DNA of 64,000 nt from Sphaerisporangium dianthi (GCF_042654065.1 NZ_JBHSFP010000016.1:1-64000); one strand, 5' to 3'; numbered from the stretch's first letter, positions 16,967-25,566 are shown. Made by a program: numbers and translations. Notes: generated by a model from the letters alone, not told the origin.

Positions 16967-18184
16967 GTGAAGATAGCAATGGTGTCGGAACACGCCAGCC
17001 CCCTCGCCACACTCGGTGGCGCGGACTCCGGGGGCCAGAACATCCATGTCGCCGCGCTGGCCCGTGGCCTGGCCGCGCTGGGCCACGAGATCGTCGTCTA
17101 CACGCGCAGGGACGCCGAAGGCCTCCCCGAGCAGGCGCGGCCGGTGCCGGGGGTGACCGTGGTGCACGTGCCCGCCGGGCCGCCGCGGCCGATCCAGAAG
17201 GACGAGATACTGCCGTTCGTCCCCGATTTCGCCGACTGGTTACGGCGGCACTGGATGTTCCAGCCGCCGGACCTGGTGCACGCGCACTTCTGGATGAGCG
17301 GCCTGGCGGCCCTGGGGGCCACCCGGGGCCTCGCCATCCCCGTCGTCCAGACCTTCCACGCCCTCGGCGTGGTCAAGCAGCGGCACCAGGGAGCCGAGGA
17401 CACCAGCCCGCGTGAGCGCCCGGACGCCGAGCGGGTGATCGCCCGCCGGGTGGACAGGATCATCGCCACCTGCGGCGACGAGGCCAACGAACTGGTGCGG
17501 ATGAACACGCCGCCCCGGCTGCTGCGGGTGGTGCCCTGCGGGGTCGACCCGGCGGTCTTCCGCCCGGACGGGCCCGCCGCTCCGCGCCCGCGCGGGCCGC
17601 GGCTGCTGTCGGTCGGGCGGCTCGTGCCGCGCAAGGGCGTCGGCACGCTCATCGACGCCATGCGGCTGATCCCGGGCGCCGAGCTGATCGTCGCCGGAGG
17701 CGCGTCCGCGGACCGGCTGGACGACGATCCCGAGGTGGGGCGCCTGCGCCGCGCCGCGTCCGAGGCCGGGGTGGCCGGCCGGGTGCGCTTCGTCGGCACG
17801 GTGTCCCACGACAGGATCCCCGCGCTCATGCGCTCCGCCGACGTGGCCGTCTGCGTGCCCTGGTACGAGCCGTTCGGCATGGTCGCCCTGGAGGCCATGG
17901 CGTGCGGGGTGCCCGTGGTGGCCTCCGCGGTGGGCGGCCAGTGCGAGACCGTGGCCGACGGCCGCACCGGCGTGCTCGTGCCGCCGCGCGACCCGCGCGC
18001 GCTGGCCACGGCCGTCAACACCCTTCTGCGCGACCCGCGGCTGCGGGCGGCGTACGGCAGGGCGGGGGCCCGGCGCGCCCGCACGCTCTACGGCTGGGAG
18101 CGGGTCTGCGCGGAAACCCTCGCGGTGTACGAGGAGGTCGTCGCGCCGCAGGCCGGCGCGGCCGGCGAGAGGAAGGCGTCATGA
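16967..18184 (+). CDS. GT4-family glycosyltransferase (405 aa)
   Basis: GTG 16967 follows a strong GGAGGAG element, and the protein begins MKIAMVSEHASPLATLGG, the usual GT-B N-terminal strand with the nucleotide-sugar loop (GGADSGGQNIHV) seen in MshA/sucrose-phosphate-synthase-like enzymes. The C-terminal half shows LLSVGRLVPRKGVGTLI (about 214-230) and the E-x7-E motif (EPFGMVALEAMACGVPVVAS, about 302-321). It probably moves a sugar from an NDP donor to a lipid, sugar or protein acceptor. A GT9 enzyme follows 25 bp later, so the two probably act on one glycan. It resembles MshA, but the context argues for an envelope glycan rather than mycothiol. Confidence 0.87.
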   Translation: MKIAMVSEHASPLATLGGADSGGQNIHVAALARGLAALGHEIVVYTRRDAEGLPEQARPVPGVTVVHVPAGPPRPIQKDEILPFVPDFADWLRRHWMFQPPDLVHAHFWMSGLAALGATRGLAIPVVQTFHALGVVKQRHQGAEDTSPRERPDAERVIARRVDRIIATCGDEANELVRMNTPPRLLRVVPCGVDPAVFRPDGPAAPRPRGPRLLSVGRLVPRKGVGTLIDAMRLIPGAELIVAGGASADRLDDDPEVGRLRRAASEAGVAGRVRFVGTVSHDRIPALMRSADVAVCVPWYEPFGMVALEAMACGVPVVASAVGGQCETVADGRTGVLVPPRDPRALATAVNTLLRDPRLRAAYGRAGARRARTLYGWERVCAETLAVYEEVVAPQAGAAGERKAS

Positions 18185-18209
18185 ACGCGATATCGGGGGT
18201 GCCGGGATC

Positions 18210-19106
18210 ATGAGCATCGCCCTGGTGTTGCGCGCGCTCGGCGTCGGCGGCCTGCTGACCGCCGTGCCGGCTCTGCGCGCGCTGCGCCAAGGCGGGCTGA
18301 ACGTGGTGCTCGCCGCGCCCGCGGAGCTTCGCGACCTGGCCGTGCTGACCGGCGCGGTCGAGGGGTTCGTCCCTGCGCGCGGGCTGGAGGGGGTCGCCTG
18401 GACCGCCCGGCGGCCCGACGTCGCGGTGAACATGCACGGGCCTGGCCCGCGCAGCCATCTCGTGCTGATGGAGCTGCGTCCGCGGCGGCTGTGGGGGTTC
18501 ACCGACCCGGCCCTCCCCCGGCTGAAGGGCCCCCGCTGGGAGGACGAGGAGCACGAGGTCGAGCGGTGGTGCAGGCTCGTTCGGTGGTACGGCTCGCGCG
18601 TGGACCCGGGGGATCTGGCGCTGCCCGTGCCGCTGGTCGCCAATCCGGCTCCCGGCTCGGTGGTGGTGCACCCAGGAGGGCGGGACTCGGCGCGTCGCTG
18701 GCCGCCGGAGCGGTTCGCCGAGGTGGTCAAGACCCTGACCGCCGAGGGGATGCGGGTCGTGGTCACCGGGACGCGGCGCGAGCGGCCCCTCGGGCTGCTG
18801 GTGGCGGCGCAGGCCGGGCTGGCGCCGCACCGCGTGCTGGCCGGGCGCACGTCCATGCGGGAGCAATGCGCCCTGGTCGCCGGAGCGCGCCTGGTCGTGA
18901 GCGCGCACACCGGAGTGGCGCATCTCGCGACCGCGTACGGCGTGCCCTCGGTGATCGTGTTCGGGCCGGACTCCCCCGGCCGCTGGGGGCCGCCCGCGGA
19001 CCGTCCGTGGCATCGGGCGCTCGCGCGGGGCACGGACACGAGGGCCGTGACCGTGGAGGACGTGGTCTCGGCCGTCCAGGGGGTGCTGTCCGTGCCGTGC
19101 CGCTGA
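18210..19106 (+). CDS. GT9-family glycosyltransferase, heptosyltransferase-like (298 aa)
   Basis: The start MSIALVLRALGVGGLLTAVP, the central VVVHPGGRDSARRWPPERFA (around residue 150) and the later VVSAHTGVAHLATAYGVPSV with FGPDSPGRWGP are typical of ADP-heptose:LPS heptosyltransferase-like GT9 enzymes. Gram-positive actinobacteria lack LPS, so the acceptor is likely another surface glycan or glycolipid. It follows the GT4 gene closely on the same strand. A 10-codon open frame between them (18181) is probably not a gene. Confidence 0.86.
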   Translation: MSIALVLRALGVGGLLTAVPALRALRQGGLNVVLAAPAELRDLAVLTGAVEGFVPARGLEGVAWTARRPDVAVNMHGPGPRSHLVLMELRPRRLWGFTDPALPRLKGPRWEDEEHEVERWCRLVRWYGSRVDPGDLALPVPLVANPAPGSVVVHPGGRDSARRWPPERFAEVVKTLTAEGMRVVVTGTRRERPLGLLVAAQAGLAPHRVLAGRTSMREQCALVAGARLVVSAHTGVAHLATAYGVPSVIVFGPDSPGRWGPPADRPWHRALARGTDTRAVTVEDVVSAVQGVLSVPCR

Positions 19107-19224
19107 CCAGGGCCTGAGGTTTGGAACGGCCCGCAGACGGTAGCTGAACCCGGGTCGGCACGAAGGCGGTGGGGGCGGCGCGGACGCGCCGATCGGTTCC
19201 CGCCGCCACCTGTCAGGAGCACAC

Positions 19225-19533
19225 ATGACGTCGGATTTGTCGGGTATGGGGAATATTCACCGGAAAGGGGCGCCGACGATGAGCGAAACACCGGAACAGA
19301 GGTCGGAGACGGGCAAGCCGATGGTGACCGCGACACCTCGGGACGTGATCCACATCCGCCTGGCGTCGTTCGTGATCTTTCTCGCGCTGGCCCTCGGCGC
19401 GCTCGCGCTCGTGGCCAAGGCGACCGTGGTGGCCGTCGTCCTCGGCGTGATCGCCGTGATCGCCGTCGTGGACATCGTCCTCGCCGTGCGCCGCCAGCGC
19501 CACCTGGGCCTCGGCCCGCGCTCCACCGGATGA
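19225..19533 (+). CDS. Small two-helix membrane protein (102 aa)
   Basis: AGGAG lies 5 bases before ATG 19225; ATG 19279 with AAAGGGG upstream is a good alternative. A polar N-terminal half precedes two closely spaced helices (LASFVIFLALALGALALVAK and VVAVVLGVIAVIAVVDIVLA) and a basic tail. It resembles DUF6343-like small actinobacterial membrane proteins, but I am not sure of the family. It overlaps the SDR gene by 4 bp. Confidence 0.75.
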   Translation: MTSDLSGMGNIHRKGAPTMSETPEQRSETGKPMVTATPRDVIHIRLASFVIFLALALGALALVAKATVVAVVLGVIAVIAVVDIVLAVRRQRHLGLGPRSTG

Positions 19534-20546
19534 GAGGCCGTGAGGTGCTGACGGACAAGGTCGTCGTGGTGACCGGCGCCAGCGGCGGCGTCGGCCGCGC
19601 GGTGGTGCGGATGCTCGGCGAGAAGGGCGCCAAGGTCGCGCTCATCGCGCGCGGCGAGGCCGGGCTGGCGGGCGCCGCGGTCGACGTCGGCGGCCGGGGC
19701 GGGACCGCCAAGGTGTATCCCGCCGACGTGGCGGACCACGAGCAGGTCGAGACCGCGGCCGACGAGATCGAGAAGGAGCTCGGCCCCATCGACGTGTGGA
19801 TCAACGTCGCCTTCTCGTCGGTCTTCGCGCCGTTCACGCAGGTCGAGCCGGCCGAGTTCGAGCGGACCACGGCGGTGACCTACCTGGGATACGTGTGGGG
19901 CACCCGGGCCGCGCTGCGCCGGATGCGCCCGCGCAACAGGGGGGTCATCGTGCAGACCGGCTCCGCCCTCGCCTACCGCGGCATCCCCCTCCAGTCGGCC
20001 TACTGCGGCGCCAAGCACGCCATCAAGGGGTTCACCGAGTCGGTCCGCACCGAGCTGCTGAACGAGGGCAGCGACGTCGCGATCACCATGGTCCAGCTAC
20101 CGGCGGTGAACACGCCCCAGTTCGACTGGGTGCTCTCACGGCTGCGCCGCCACCCCCAGCCCGTGCCGCCGATCTTCCAGCCGGAGGTGGCGGCGCAGGC
20201 CATCGTGTACGCGGCCGAGCATCCCGCGCGGCGCGAGTACTGGGTGGGCGGCAGCACGGTGGCCACGATCATCGGCGAGCGGATCGCTCCCGGCCTGATC
20301 GACCGCTATCTCGGCAGGACGGGCGTCCGGTCGCAGCAGACCGGCGAGAAGCGGCCGAGCAAGGTCGCCAACCTGTGGGCGCCCGCCGACGAGGACCACG
20401 ACCACGGCGCCCACGGCGCCTTCGACGAGCGCTCCAAGGACCACAGCGTCCAGGTGTGGCTCTCCCAGCACCGGGGGCTGGTCGCGGCCGCCGGTCTGGG
20501 CGGCGTCGCGGCCGCGGCCGTCGCGGCTCTGGCCGCCCGGCGCTGA
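19530..20546 (+). CDS. SDR-family oxidoreductase with C-terminal membrane helix (338 aa)
   Basis: A Rossmann glycine motif VVTGASGGVGRAVV (residues 12-25) and the catalytic region QTGSALAYRGIPLQSAYCGAKHAIKGF (split by Y and K of Y-x-x-x-K near residue 158) mark a classical short-chain dehydrogenase, likely NADP-dependent. The C-terminus is unusual: a His/Asp-rich linker (DEDHDHGAHG) leads to a hydrophobic Ala/Gly helix (AAAGLGGVAAAAVAALAARR) that could anchor it to the membrane. Actinobacterial SDRs of this tail-anchored type are known but uncharacterised. It is translationally coupled to the small membrane protein before it. Confidence 0.88.
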   Translation: MRGREVLTDKVVVVTGASGGVGRAVVRMLGEKGAKVALIARGEAGLAGAAVDVGGRGGTAKVYPADVADHEQVETAADEIEKELGPIDVWINVAFSSVFAPFTQVEPAEFERTTAVTYLGYVWGTRAALRRMRPRNRGVIVQTGSALAYRGIPLQSAYCGAKHAIKGFTESVRTELLNEGSDVAITMVQLPAVNTPQFDWVLSRLRRHPQPVPPIFQPEVAAQAIVYAAEHPARREYWVGGSTVATIIGERIAPGLIDRYLGRTGVRSQQTGEKRPSKVANLWAPADEDHDHGAHGAFDERSKDHSVQVWLSQHRGLVAAAGLGGVAAAAVAALAARR

Positions 20547-20570
20547 CCGTCCGGCGCTGACCGTCCGGCG
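20537..20570. repeat. 14-bp tandem repeat spanning the SDR stop codon
   Basis: CCGGCGCTGACCGT occurs at 20537-20550 and 20551-20564, and its first 6 bases recur at 20565. The first copy contains the stop codon TGA. Confidence 0.8.
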
Positions 20571-20587
20571 CTGGCCGCCGCCCGCCG

Positions 20588-22426
20588 TCAACCGGCGCAG
20601 TGGCCCTCGGCGATGGAGCGGTTCGCGTCGGAGTAGCCGAGGGAGGCCGCCGTCTTCCAGTCGGCGCAGGCGGCGGCGGTGTCACCGAGGCGGGATCGGA
20701 CCACGCCGCGCCGGTAATAGGCGTCGGCGTGGCCGGGGATCGACGCGACCGCCGTGTTCAGATCGGCCAGCGCCCCCCGCAGGTCGCCCAGCTCGATCTC
20801 GGCGAGTCCCCGGAGGTAGTAGTCCTCCACCAGACCGGGGTCGTAGCCGATGGCCGTGGAAAGGTCGGCGAGCGCGCCCGCGTGGTCTCTCAGCGCGATC
20901 TTGGTCCTGCCGCGCTCGCTGTAACCGGGGGCGAAGGTCGGCAGCCGCGACACCACGTAGTCGAACCTGGCGAGCGCCGCGGCGTGGTCGCCGCCCTTGT
21001 ACTCGATCAGGCCCAGGTAGTAGTACGCGAGCATGAAGTCCTTGTCGAGGGCGATGGTGCGCTCGAAATCGGCCGAGGCCCCCGTGTCGTCGCCGCCGGT
21101 GTACCTGGCGATGCCCCGGCTGTTGTGCGCGAACGCCACGCCGGGCTCCTTGGCGATGGCGTCGCTCATGATGGTCTCGGTGTCCTTCCAGACCATGTTC
21201 CGAGTGATCGTCAGCGTGGCGAACAGCACGGCGAACACCGCCAGTGCCCCGGTCACCGCGGCGCGCGGAATGCGGTCGCGGTGCTGGAGCGCCTTCTCCG
21301 CGAAGTGCCCCGCGATGAGGAAGAGGCCGAGGTAGGGCAGATACGCGTATCTGTTCGCATGGTAGTTGTCGATGAGCAGCACGGCCTGGGTGAGCGCGAT
21401 GGTGACGGCGAAGAACCCGAGTCCGAACACCACGACCCTGCGGGACGACTTGAGCAGGAGCAGGGCCGCCACCACGGCCGCCAGGACGAGCGGGGAGAGG
21501 AGGACGTACCAGGGCAGAGGCCTGCCGGGATACTCGTAGGCGAGCGACAGGTGGAAGGGACCCGCCACCCGGACGAGGTAGTCGACCATCGCCGAGCAGG
21601 CGAGAAAGAACCGGTCAAGGATGGTGTAGTCGCGCGGCGGCACCACGTCCTGCCGCACGGCGAGCGCGACCACCCCCATCACGACGGCGATGGCCAGGAA
21701 CGGGATCTTCTCCAGGAACGACCGCCGGCTCGGCCCGCGGCCCCTGAAGTGATCGATGAGGAACAGCACCAGGGGAAGCGCGACAGCGGTCGACTTCGAC
21801 AGTGTGGCCAGCCCGAACAGGACCACCGACCACACCAGCGGCCCCGGGCGCCGGGAGTCCAGGTGACGCAGGTAGGCCAGCAGGGCGGCCAGGGAGAAGA
21901 GCGTCGCCAGCAAATTGCTGCGGGTGGAGATCCAGGCGACGGTGTCCACGTTCATGGGGTGGATCGCGAACGCCGCCGCCACGAAGCCGGCCGGGAACGT
22001 CCGCCCGGTCAGCCTGCGGATCACGAGGAACACAAGGACGACGTTGGCCAGGTGCAGCAGCACATTGGTGAAGTGGTACACGCCCATCGCGCCCTGGCCG
22101 GCCAGATGGTCGATCGCGTACGAGGCGTACGCCAGTGGCGAGTACATCGACTGCAGCGGGGTGGTGAACCAATGGCCGACGGCGGCCCAGCCGAGTTCCC
22201 GGATGGACGCGTTGTCCACCACGCTTTCGGGATCATCGAAATAGATGAAGCCGTTGCCGATGCCGTTGGCGTGCACGGCGAAGGCCGCCACGACGATCAG
22301 GGGCAGAATCCAGCGCCACTGAGAACGATCGTGCGGGGTGACGGCGGATCCGCGGGCGCTCGCGGCGCCGCGAACGGTGCGCGTGTCGCGGCCACCGCGG
22401 CGGACGGCCGGGCGAGCGGGCGTCAT
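20588..22426 (-). CDS. TMTC-like multispanning membrane protein with C-terminal TPRs (612 aa)
   Basis: AGGAG sits 5 bases before ATG 22426, preferred over the upstream GTG 22462. About ten membrane helices span residues 40-420. The first loop has FIYFDDPESVVDN, the acidic pair expected of GT-C lipid-linked glycosyltransferases, and HPMNVDTVAWISTRSNLLAT follows near residue 155. The last 190 residues are TPR units (AFAHNSRGIARYTGGDDTGA, AYYYLGLIEYKGGDHAAALA and others). This layout matches O-mannosyltransferase TMTC-like and bacterial oligosaccharide-transferase-like proteins, so protein or lipid glycosylation is likely, with the TPRs outside. It faces the GT4/GT9/SDR genes. Confidence 0.82.
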   Translation of the reverse strand: MTPARPAVRRGGRDTRTVRGAASARGSAVTPHDRSQWRWILPLIVVAAFAVHANGIGNGFIYFDDPESVVDNASIRELGWAAVGHWFTTPLQSMYSPLAYASYAIDHLAGQGAMGVYHFTNVLLHLANVVLVFLVIRRLTGRTFPAGFVAAAFAIHPMNVDTVAWISTRSNLLATLFSLAALLAYLRHLDSRRPGPLVWSVVLFGLATLSKSTAVALPLVLFLIDHFRGRGPSRRSFLEKIPFLAIAVVMGVVALAVRQDVVPPRDYTILDRFFLACSAMVDYLVRVAGPFHLSLAYEYPGRPLPWYVLLSPLVLAAVVAALLLLKSSRRVVVFGLGFFAVTIALTQAVLLIDNYHANRYAYLPYLGLFLIAGHFAEKALQHRDRIPRAAVTGALAVFAVLFATLTITRNMVWKDTETIMSDAIAKEPGVAFAHNSRGIARYTGGDDTGASADFERTIALDKDFMLAYYYLGLIEYKGGDHAAALARFDYVVSRLPTFAPGYSERGRTKIALRDHAGALADLSTAIGYDPGLVEDYYLRGLAEIELGDLRGALADLNTAVASIPGHADAYYRRGVVRSRLGDTAAACADWKTAASLGYSDANRSIAEGHCAG

Positions 22427-22689
22427 CACATCTCCTGTGAGCGTCATCGCTGTCGGCGTCACAGTACGATAATCCGCCGCTCGCCGGAACAGGCGCGGAG
22501 CGATTCCGTGGGGCCGGTCGCCGGCGCGGCGCGGCTCACCTCACCGCGGGCTCGCCGGGGACGCCGCTGTCGCACTCGGCCCGGGCGAGGCGGGGTGGCC
22601 CGGGGCGGGGCGGGGGCGGCGGGAAGCGGCGCGGCGACCAAGGCGCCGTACCGCTCCGGCCGCCCCGGCGGCCCCGAAGAGCTATCGCG

Positions 22690-22953
22690 CTAGGTGCCGG
22701 GCCACTCGCCCGTCGCGCTCTGCACGGTCTCGGCGCTCGCGCGGTCGATCGCGGCCTTGACCAGCCCGAAGATGGCTCCCTGGACGGCCGCGGCGATCAG
22801 GACCTCGCCCCATCCGTACTCCTTGGAGGTGGCCTGCGGGGCGTCGTCCTTGCCGGCCATCAGCTTCCAGACCTGCTTGAAGATCAAGCTGGACAGGAAG
22901 CCGCCGGCCATGCCGGACAGCGCGCCCACCGACCTGTAGGCAAGCTTCTTCAC
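22690..22953 (-). CDS. DUF4235 family membrane protein (87 aa)
   Basis: GTG start; the protein reads MKKLAYRSVGALSGMAGGFL, then IFKQVWKLMAGKDDAP and EVLIAAAVQGAIFGLVKAAI. Two helices separated by the W-K-L-x-x-G-K-D-D-A-P loop define DUF4235, a small actinobacterial membrane family of unknown role. It sits 2 bp after the LEA-like gene on the same strand, so they are one transcript. Confidence 0.87.
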   Translation of the reverse strand: MKKLAYRSVGALSGMAGGFLSSLIFKQVWKLMAGKDDAPQATSKEYGWGEVLIAAAVQGAIFGLVKAAIDRASAETVQSATGEWPGT

Positions 22954-22955
22954 GG

Positions 22956-23381
22956 TTACTTCTTCCTCCGCAGCAGCCGCCAGAGGACCAGGAGCCCGGC
23001 GGCGACGGCGGCGGTCACCAGCGGCCGGTTCCTCGCCTGGGTGACGACCTTGTCGGCGGCGTCCTTCACCTCGACGGGCATGTTGGACACGGCCTTGTCG
23101 GCGAGTTCCCCGGCCTTGCCGGCAAGGTCGCTGTTCTTGGCCTTGGTGGCCAGCTCGCTCGCCTTGTCGCCGGCCATCACCGCGAACTCCCCGGCCTTGT
23201 CCCCGGCCTTCGCGGCCAGGTCGCCGGCCTTGTCCCCGGCCTTCGACGCCAGGTCCCCGGCCACGTCACCGGCTTTGGAAGCCAGCACTCCGGCCTTGTC
23301 GCCGGCCTTGACCGCGAGGTCTCCCGCGTTCTTCTTCGCCTCGGTCAGCGCTTCATGCGCGCGATCAGTCGTATCCGCCAT
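22956..23381 (-). CDS. LEA-like Lys-Ala-Gly-Asp repeat protein with C-terminal membrane helix (141 aa)
   Basis: After a short helical start the protein repeats an 11-residue unit of the type KAGDKAGDLAA about seven times (residues 22-85), the amphipathic pattern of group 3 LEA (desiccation) proteins and plant or nematode relatives. It continues with PVEVKDAADKVVTQARNRP and one membrane helix (LVTAAVAAGLLVLWRLL) ending RRKK. It is probably an envelope-associated stress protein that folds on membranes when dry. A ribosome binding site GGAGG precedes ATG 23381, and a sigma-B-like promoter lies further upstream. Low sequence complexity limits homology inference. Confidence 0.82.
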   Translation of the reverse strand: MADTTDRAHEALTEAKKNAGDLAVKAGDKAGVLASKAGDVAGDLASKAGDKAGDLAAKAGDKAGEFAVMAGDKASELATKAKNSDLAGKAGELADKAVSNMPVEVKDAADKVVTQARNRPLVTAAVAAGLLVLWRLLRRKK

Positions 23382-23409
23382 CGTGTCCTCCTTTGCCGTG
23401 GACCCCCAG

Positions 23410-23434
23410 CTACCCGTGGGGAAGGCCCTCTAAC
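23410..23434 (-). promoter_or_regulatory. Sigma-B-type stress promoter candidate for the LEA-like/DUF4235 operon
   Basis: Reading the minus strand: GTTA, 15-bp spacer, GGGTAG, about 29 bases before the start codon. This resembles the Streptomyces SigB/SigH-type consensus (GNNT, 14-16 bp, GGGTAC/T). The -35 part is imperfect. Confidence 0.4.
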
Positions 23435-23473
23435 ACGCAGGTCCGCGGCCGGCGCGGGACACGCCCGGCCGGG

Positions 23474-23866
23474 TCACCGCGCCTTGGCGGTGGCCCGGCG
23501 GTTGGCCTTCTTGATCGCCTCGACGAGCTGCTCCTTGTCCATCTTGGAGCGGCCCTCGACGCCGAGGCGGGCGGCCACCTCGGCGAGGTGCTTCTTACTG
23601 GCGTTGGCGTCGACGCCCTCGGCCGTCCTGCCCGGCTCGGGCGTGCCGCGCGCGGCCTGCTCGTCGGACGGGCCCTTCTTGGCCTTCGGCTCCCAGTGGT
23701 CGCCGACCTTCTCGAACGAGTGCTTGAGAGCGGAGAAGGCGGTGCGGTGGGCCCGCTCACCCTCCCCGTAGGTCTCGACGGCCGAGTCGTGCGCCTTGAT
23801 CCAGGTCTCCTGGGCCTTCTTCGGCGAGCGCTCGATCGTCGACGGCAGTTCCTGCTTCCCAGGCAT
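23474..23866 (-). CDS. ChaB family protein (130 aa)
   Basis: AGGAGG lies 9 bases before ATG 23866. The ChaB core is clear: LPSTIERSPKKAQETWIKAH, then SAVETYGEGERAHRTAFSAL and KHSFEKVGDHWEPK (residues 7-62). A Lys/Ser linker leads to a second helical module (KKHLAEVAARLGVEGRSKMD, then KEQLVEAIKKANR), a SAP/Rho-N-like fold that often binds nucleic acid. ChaB was named for calcium-proton antiport regulation, but in actinobacteria it usually appears in stress clusters, as here beside LEA-like and DUF6458 genes. Confidence 0.86.
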   Translation of the reverse strand: MPGKQELPSTIERSPKKAQETWIKAHDSAVETYGEGERAHRTAFSALKHSFEKVGDHWEPKAKKGPSDEQAARGTPEPGRTAEGVDANASKKHLAEVAARLGVEGRSKMDKEQLVEAIKKANRRATAKAR

Positions 23867-24063
23867 GATGTGGTCCTCCTTCGACCCGCCGGCCAGCTCG
23901 CTGGGACGATCGGTGACGTTCCCGGTGGCACGGTGCTCCGTCAACCGGACCGCGAACTTTGCGCGGCGCGGCACACCTCTGGAACAGGTCATGACCTTCA
24001 TGACACGCCCGTCCCTGGGGCACGCGCCGCGGCCCGCACCGACGTCCCAGCGGCCGCCGTAGG

Positions 24064-24348
24064 TCAGATCCTGGGGTCGTCGTAACGCCGCTCCTCGTAC
24101 ACCTGCGTGCGCGTGCTGTCGACCGGGGTCACGGGGTTGACCGGGACGGTGCTCACAGGGGTCGTCCGGGTCACGGCGGTGCGGCGCACGCTGGCCAGCC
24201 TCCACATGCCGAACAGCAGACCGGCGATGCCGCCGAGCATGAGGATCACGCCGACGACGTTGATGTCGACGCCCGCGAGGTCGAACTCGACGGCCCACGT
24301 GAGAATCGCACCGAGCATGATCAGGATGATGCTTCCAGCTATGGTCAT
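24064..24348 (-). CDS. DUF6458 family membrane protein (94 aa)
   Basis: The start is ATG 24348, with GGAGG 7 bases upstream; longer frames lack this. Two helices (SIILIMLGAILTWAVEFDLA and INVVGVILMLGGIAGLLFGM) are followed by a Thr/Pro/Val-rich cytoplasmic tail ending YEERRYDDPRI. The first helix plus A-G-V-D-I-N-V-V-G-V-I-L-M fits DUF6458, a small actinobacterial family of unknown function. Confidence 0.84.
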   Translation of the reverse strand: MTIAGSIILIMLGAILTWAVEFDLAGVDINVVGVILMLGGIAGLLFGMWRLASVRRTAVTRTTPVSTVPVNPVTPVDSTRTQVYEERRYDDPRI

Positions 24349-24448
24349 GAAAAAGCCTCCTTCGCTCCTCGACACCCCTTCTTTCCCGCACACGAATCTC
24401 AAACGTCGGACATGCCACACGCTCGGTGAACTCCGCCACATACGGGTG

Positions 24449-24501
24449 GGCCGCGGCCGATCGGCGCCGCGTACGGGGGGCCGCGGCCGATCGGCGCCGC
24501 G
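24449..24501. repeat. 23-bp direct repeat upstream of the DUF6458 gene
   Basis: The same 23-bp sequence (beginning GGCCGCGGCCGATCGG, ending CGCCGCG) occurs at 24449-24471 and 24479-24501, in the gap between the NlpC/P60 stop and the DUF6458 start. It contains the palindrome CCGCGG and dyads, so it may form a terminator-like structure. Confidence 0.65.
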
Positions 24502-24548
24502 CCCGCGATCGGCGGGCGGCCTCGTCTCGGGCGGATCGCGGCGGCCGA

Positions 24549-25541
24549 TCAGGGGCGGACGGCTCCCATGAGGCGGCCGCGCCAGTAGGCGTCGAGGGCG
24601 ACGACCTTGACGACGTCGCCGGTGTGCGGGGAGTGCACCATCTTGCCGTCGCCCGCGTAGATGCCCATGTGGCCGAGGCCCCTGCTGAACAGCAGGTCAC
24701 CGGGTTGGAGCTTGTCCAAGGAGACCTGGCGGCGGGCGCCCCACGCCCACTGCTGGTAGGTGGTGCGCGGCAGCTTGACGCCCGCTTTGCCCCACGACGC
24801 CTGGGCGAAGCCGGAGCAGTCGTAGGAGCCCGGTCCCGTGGCGCCCCAGCGGTACGGCTTGCCCACCTGCGCGAAGGCGAACTGCAGGGCCACCCTGGCG
24901 TTCCCCGAGGCCTTGCCGTCATAGCGGATGCCACGGCTGCCGGAGTCGCCCGCGTTGAACTCGTTGAGCCGCCGCAGCAGTCTTTCCTGCTCGCCGACGA
25001 GCCTTTCCACCTTCTTCCTCTCCTTGGCCACGTCGGCGAGCACCTTGGCCATGTCGTCGTAGGCGACCTTGGCCTTGCCCCGCCTGGCCCGCAGACCCCG
25101 CGTGGCGAGGTCGAACTCCCGCAGCGTGCGCGCCTGCCCCTCCGACACCTGGCCGGCCACGGCCAGCGCGGACAGCAGCCTCGACGGGTCGTCCTGGCTG
25201 ATGATGCCGGACACGCTGGTCATCTCGCCGTACTGGTACAGGTTGGAGGCCGCAGACACGACGCTGTCGCGCAGGTCGTCGACCTTGGCCCGCTCACGGC
25301 CGAACTCCCCGTCGAGCCGCCGGTACTTCTGCCTGGCGGTCTTGTACCGCTCGTTGACGGTGTTGTAGCGCTCGACCATCGCGTCCGCCTGGTCCTGGAG
25401 CTTGGCGAGCCGGGCCCTGGCCTGGGCGACGGTGGGGCGCGGCTCGGCGACGGCGCTTCCCTGAGACGTCAGCAGCACGGCGGCGGCCAGCCCGGCGGCG
25501 GCCACCGGAACCAGCCCCTTGCGGACGCTGCGCACCGGCAC
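24549..25541 (-). CDS. Secreted NlpC/P60 peptidoglycan hydrolase with N-terminal coiled coil (330 aa)
   Basis: GTG start behind AAGGGG. A signal peptide (about residues 1-32, ending SAVAEP) is followed by a long coiled coil (about 35-205, with hinge) and a C-terminal NlpC/P60 domain (about 215-330). Catalytic residues are visible: Cys in YDCSGFAQASW, His in GLGHMGIYAG and His in KMVHSPHTG. This is the RipA/CwlO-like layout, in which the coiled coil holds the endopeptidase inactive until an FtsEX-like partner acts. Predicted to cleave D-Glu/mDAP stem-peptide bonds during growth or division. No riboswitch is apparent upstream. Confidence 0.92.
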   Translation of the reverse strand: MPVRSVRKGLVPVAAAGLAAAVLLTSQGSAVAEPRPTVAQARARLAKLQDQADAMVERYNTVNERYKTARQKYRRLDGEFGRERAKVDDLRDSVVSAASNLYQYGEMTSVSGIISQDDPSRLLSALAVAGQVSEGQARTLREFDLATRGLRARRGKAKVAYDDMAKVLADVAKERKKVERLVGEQERLLRRLNEFNAGDSGSRGIRYDGKASGNARVALQFAFAQVGKPYRWGATGPGSYDCSGFAQASWGKAGVKLPRTTYQQWAWGARRQVSLDKLQPGDLLFSRGLGHMGIYAGDGKMVHSPHTGDVVKVVALDAYWRGRLMGAVRP

Positions 25542-25566
25542 GGAGACCCCTTCCTGATCGACACGC

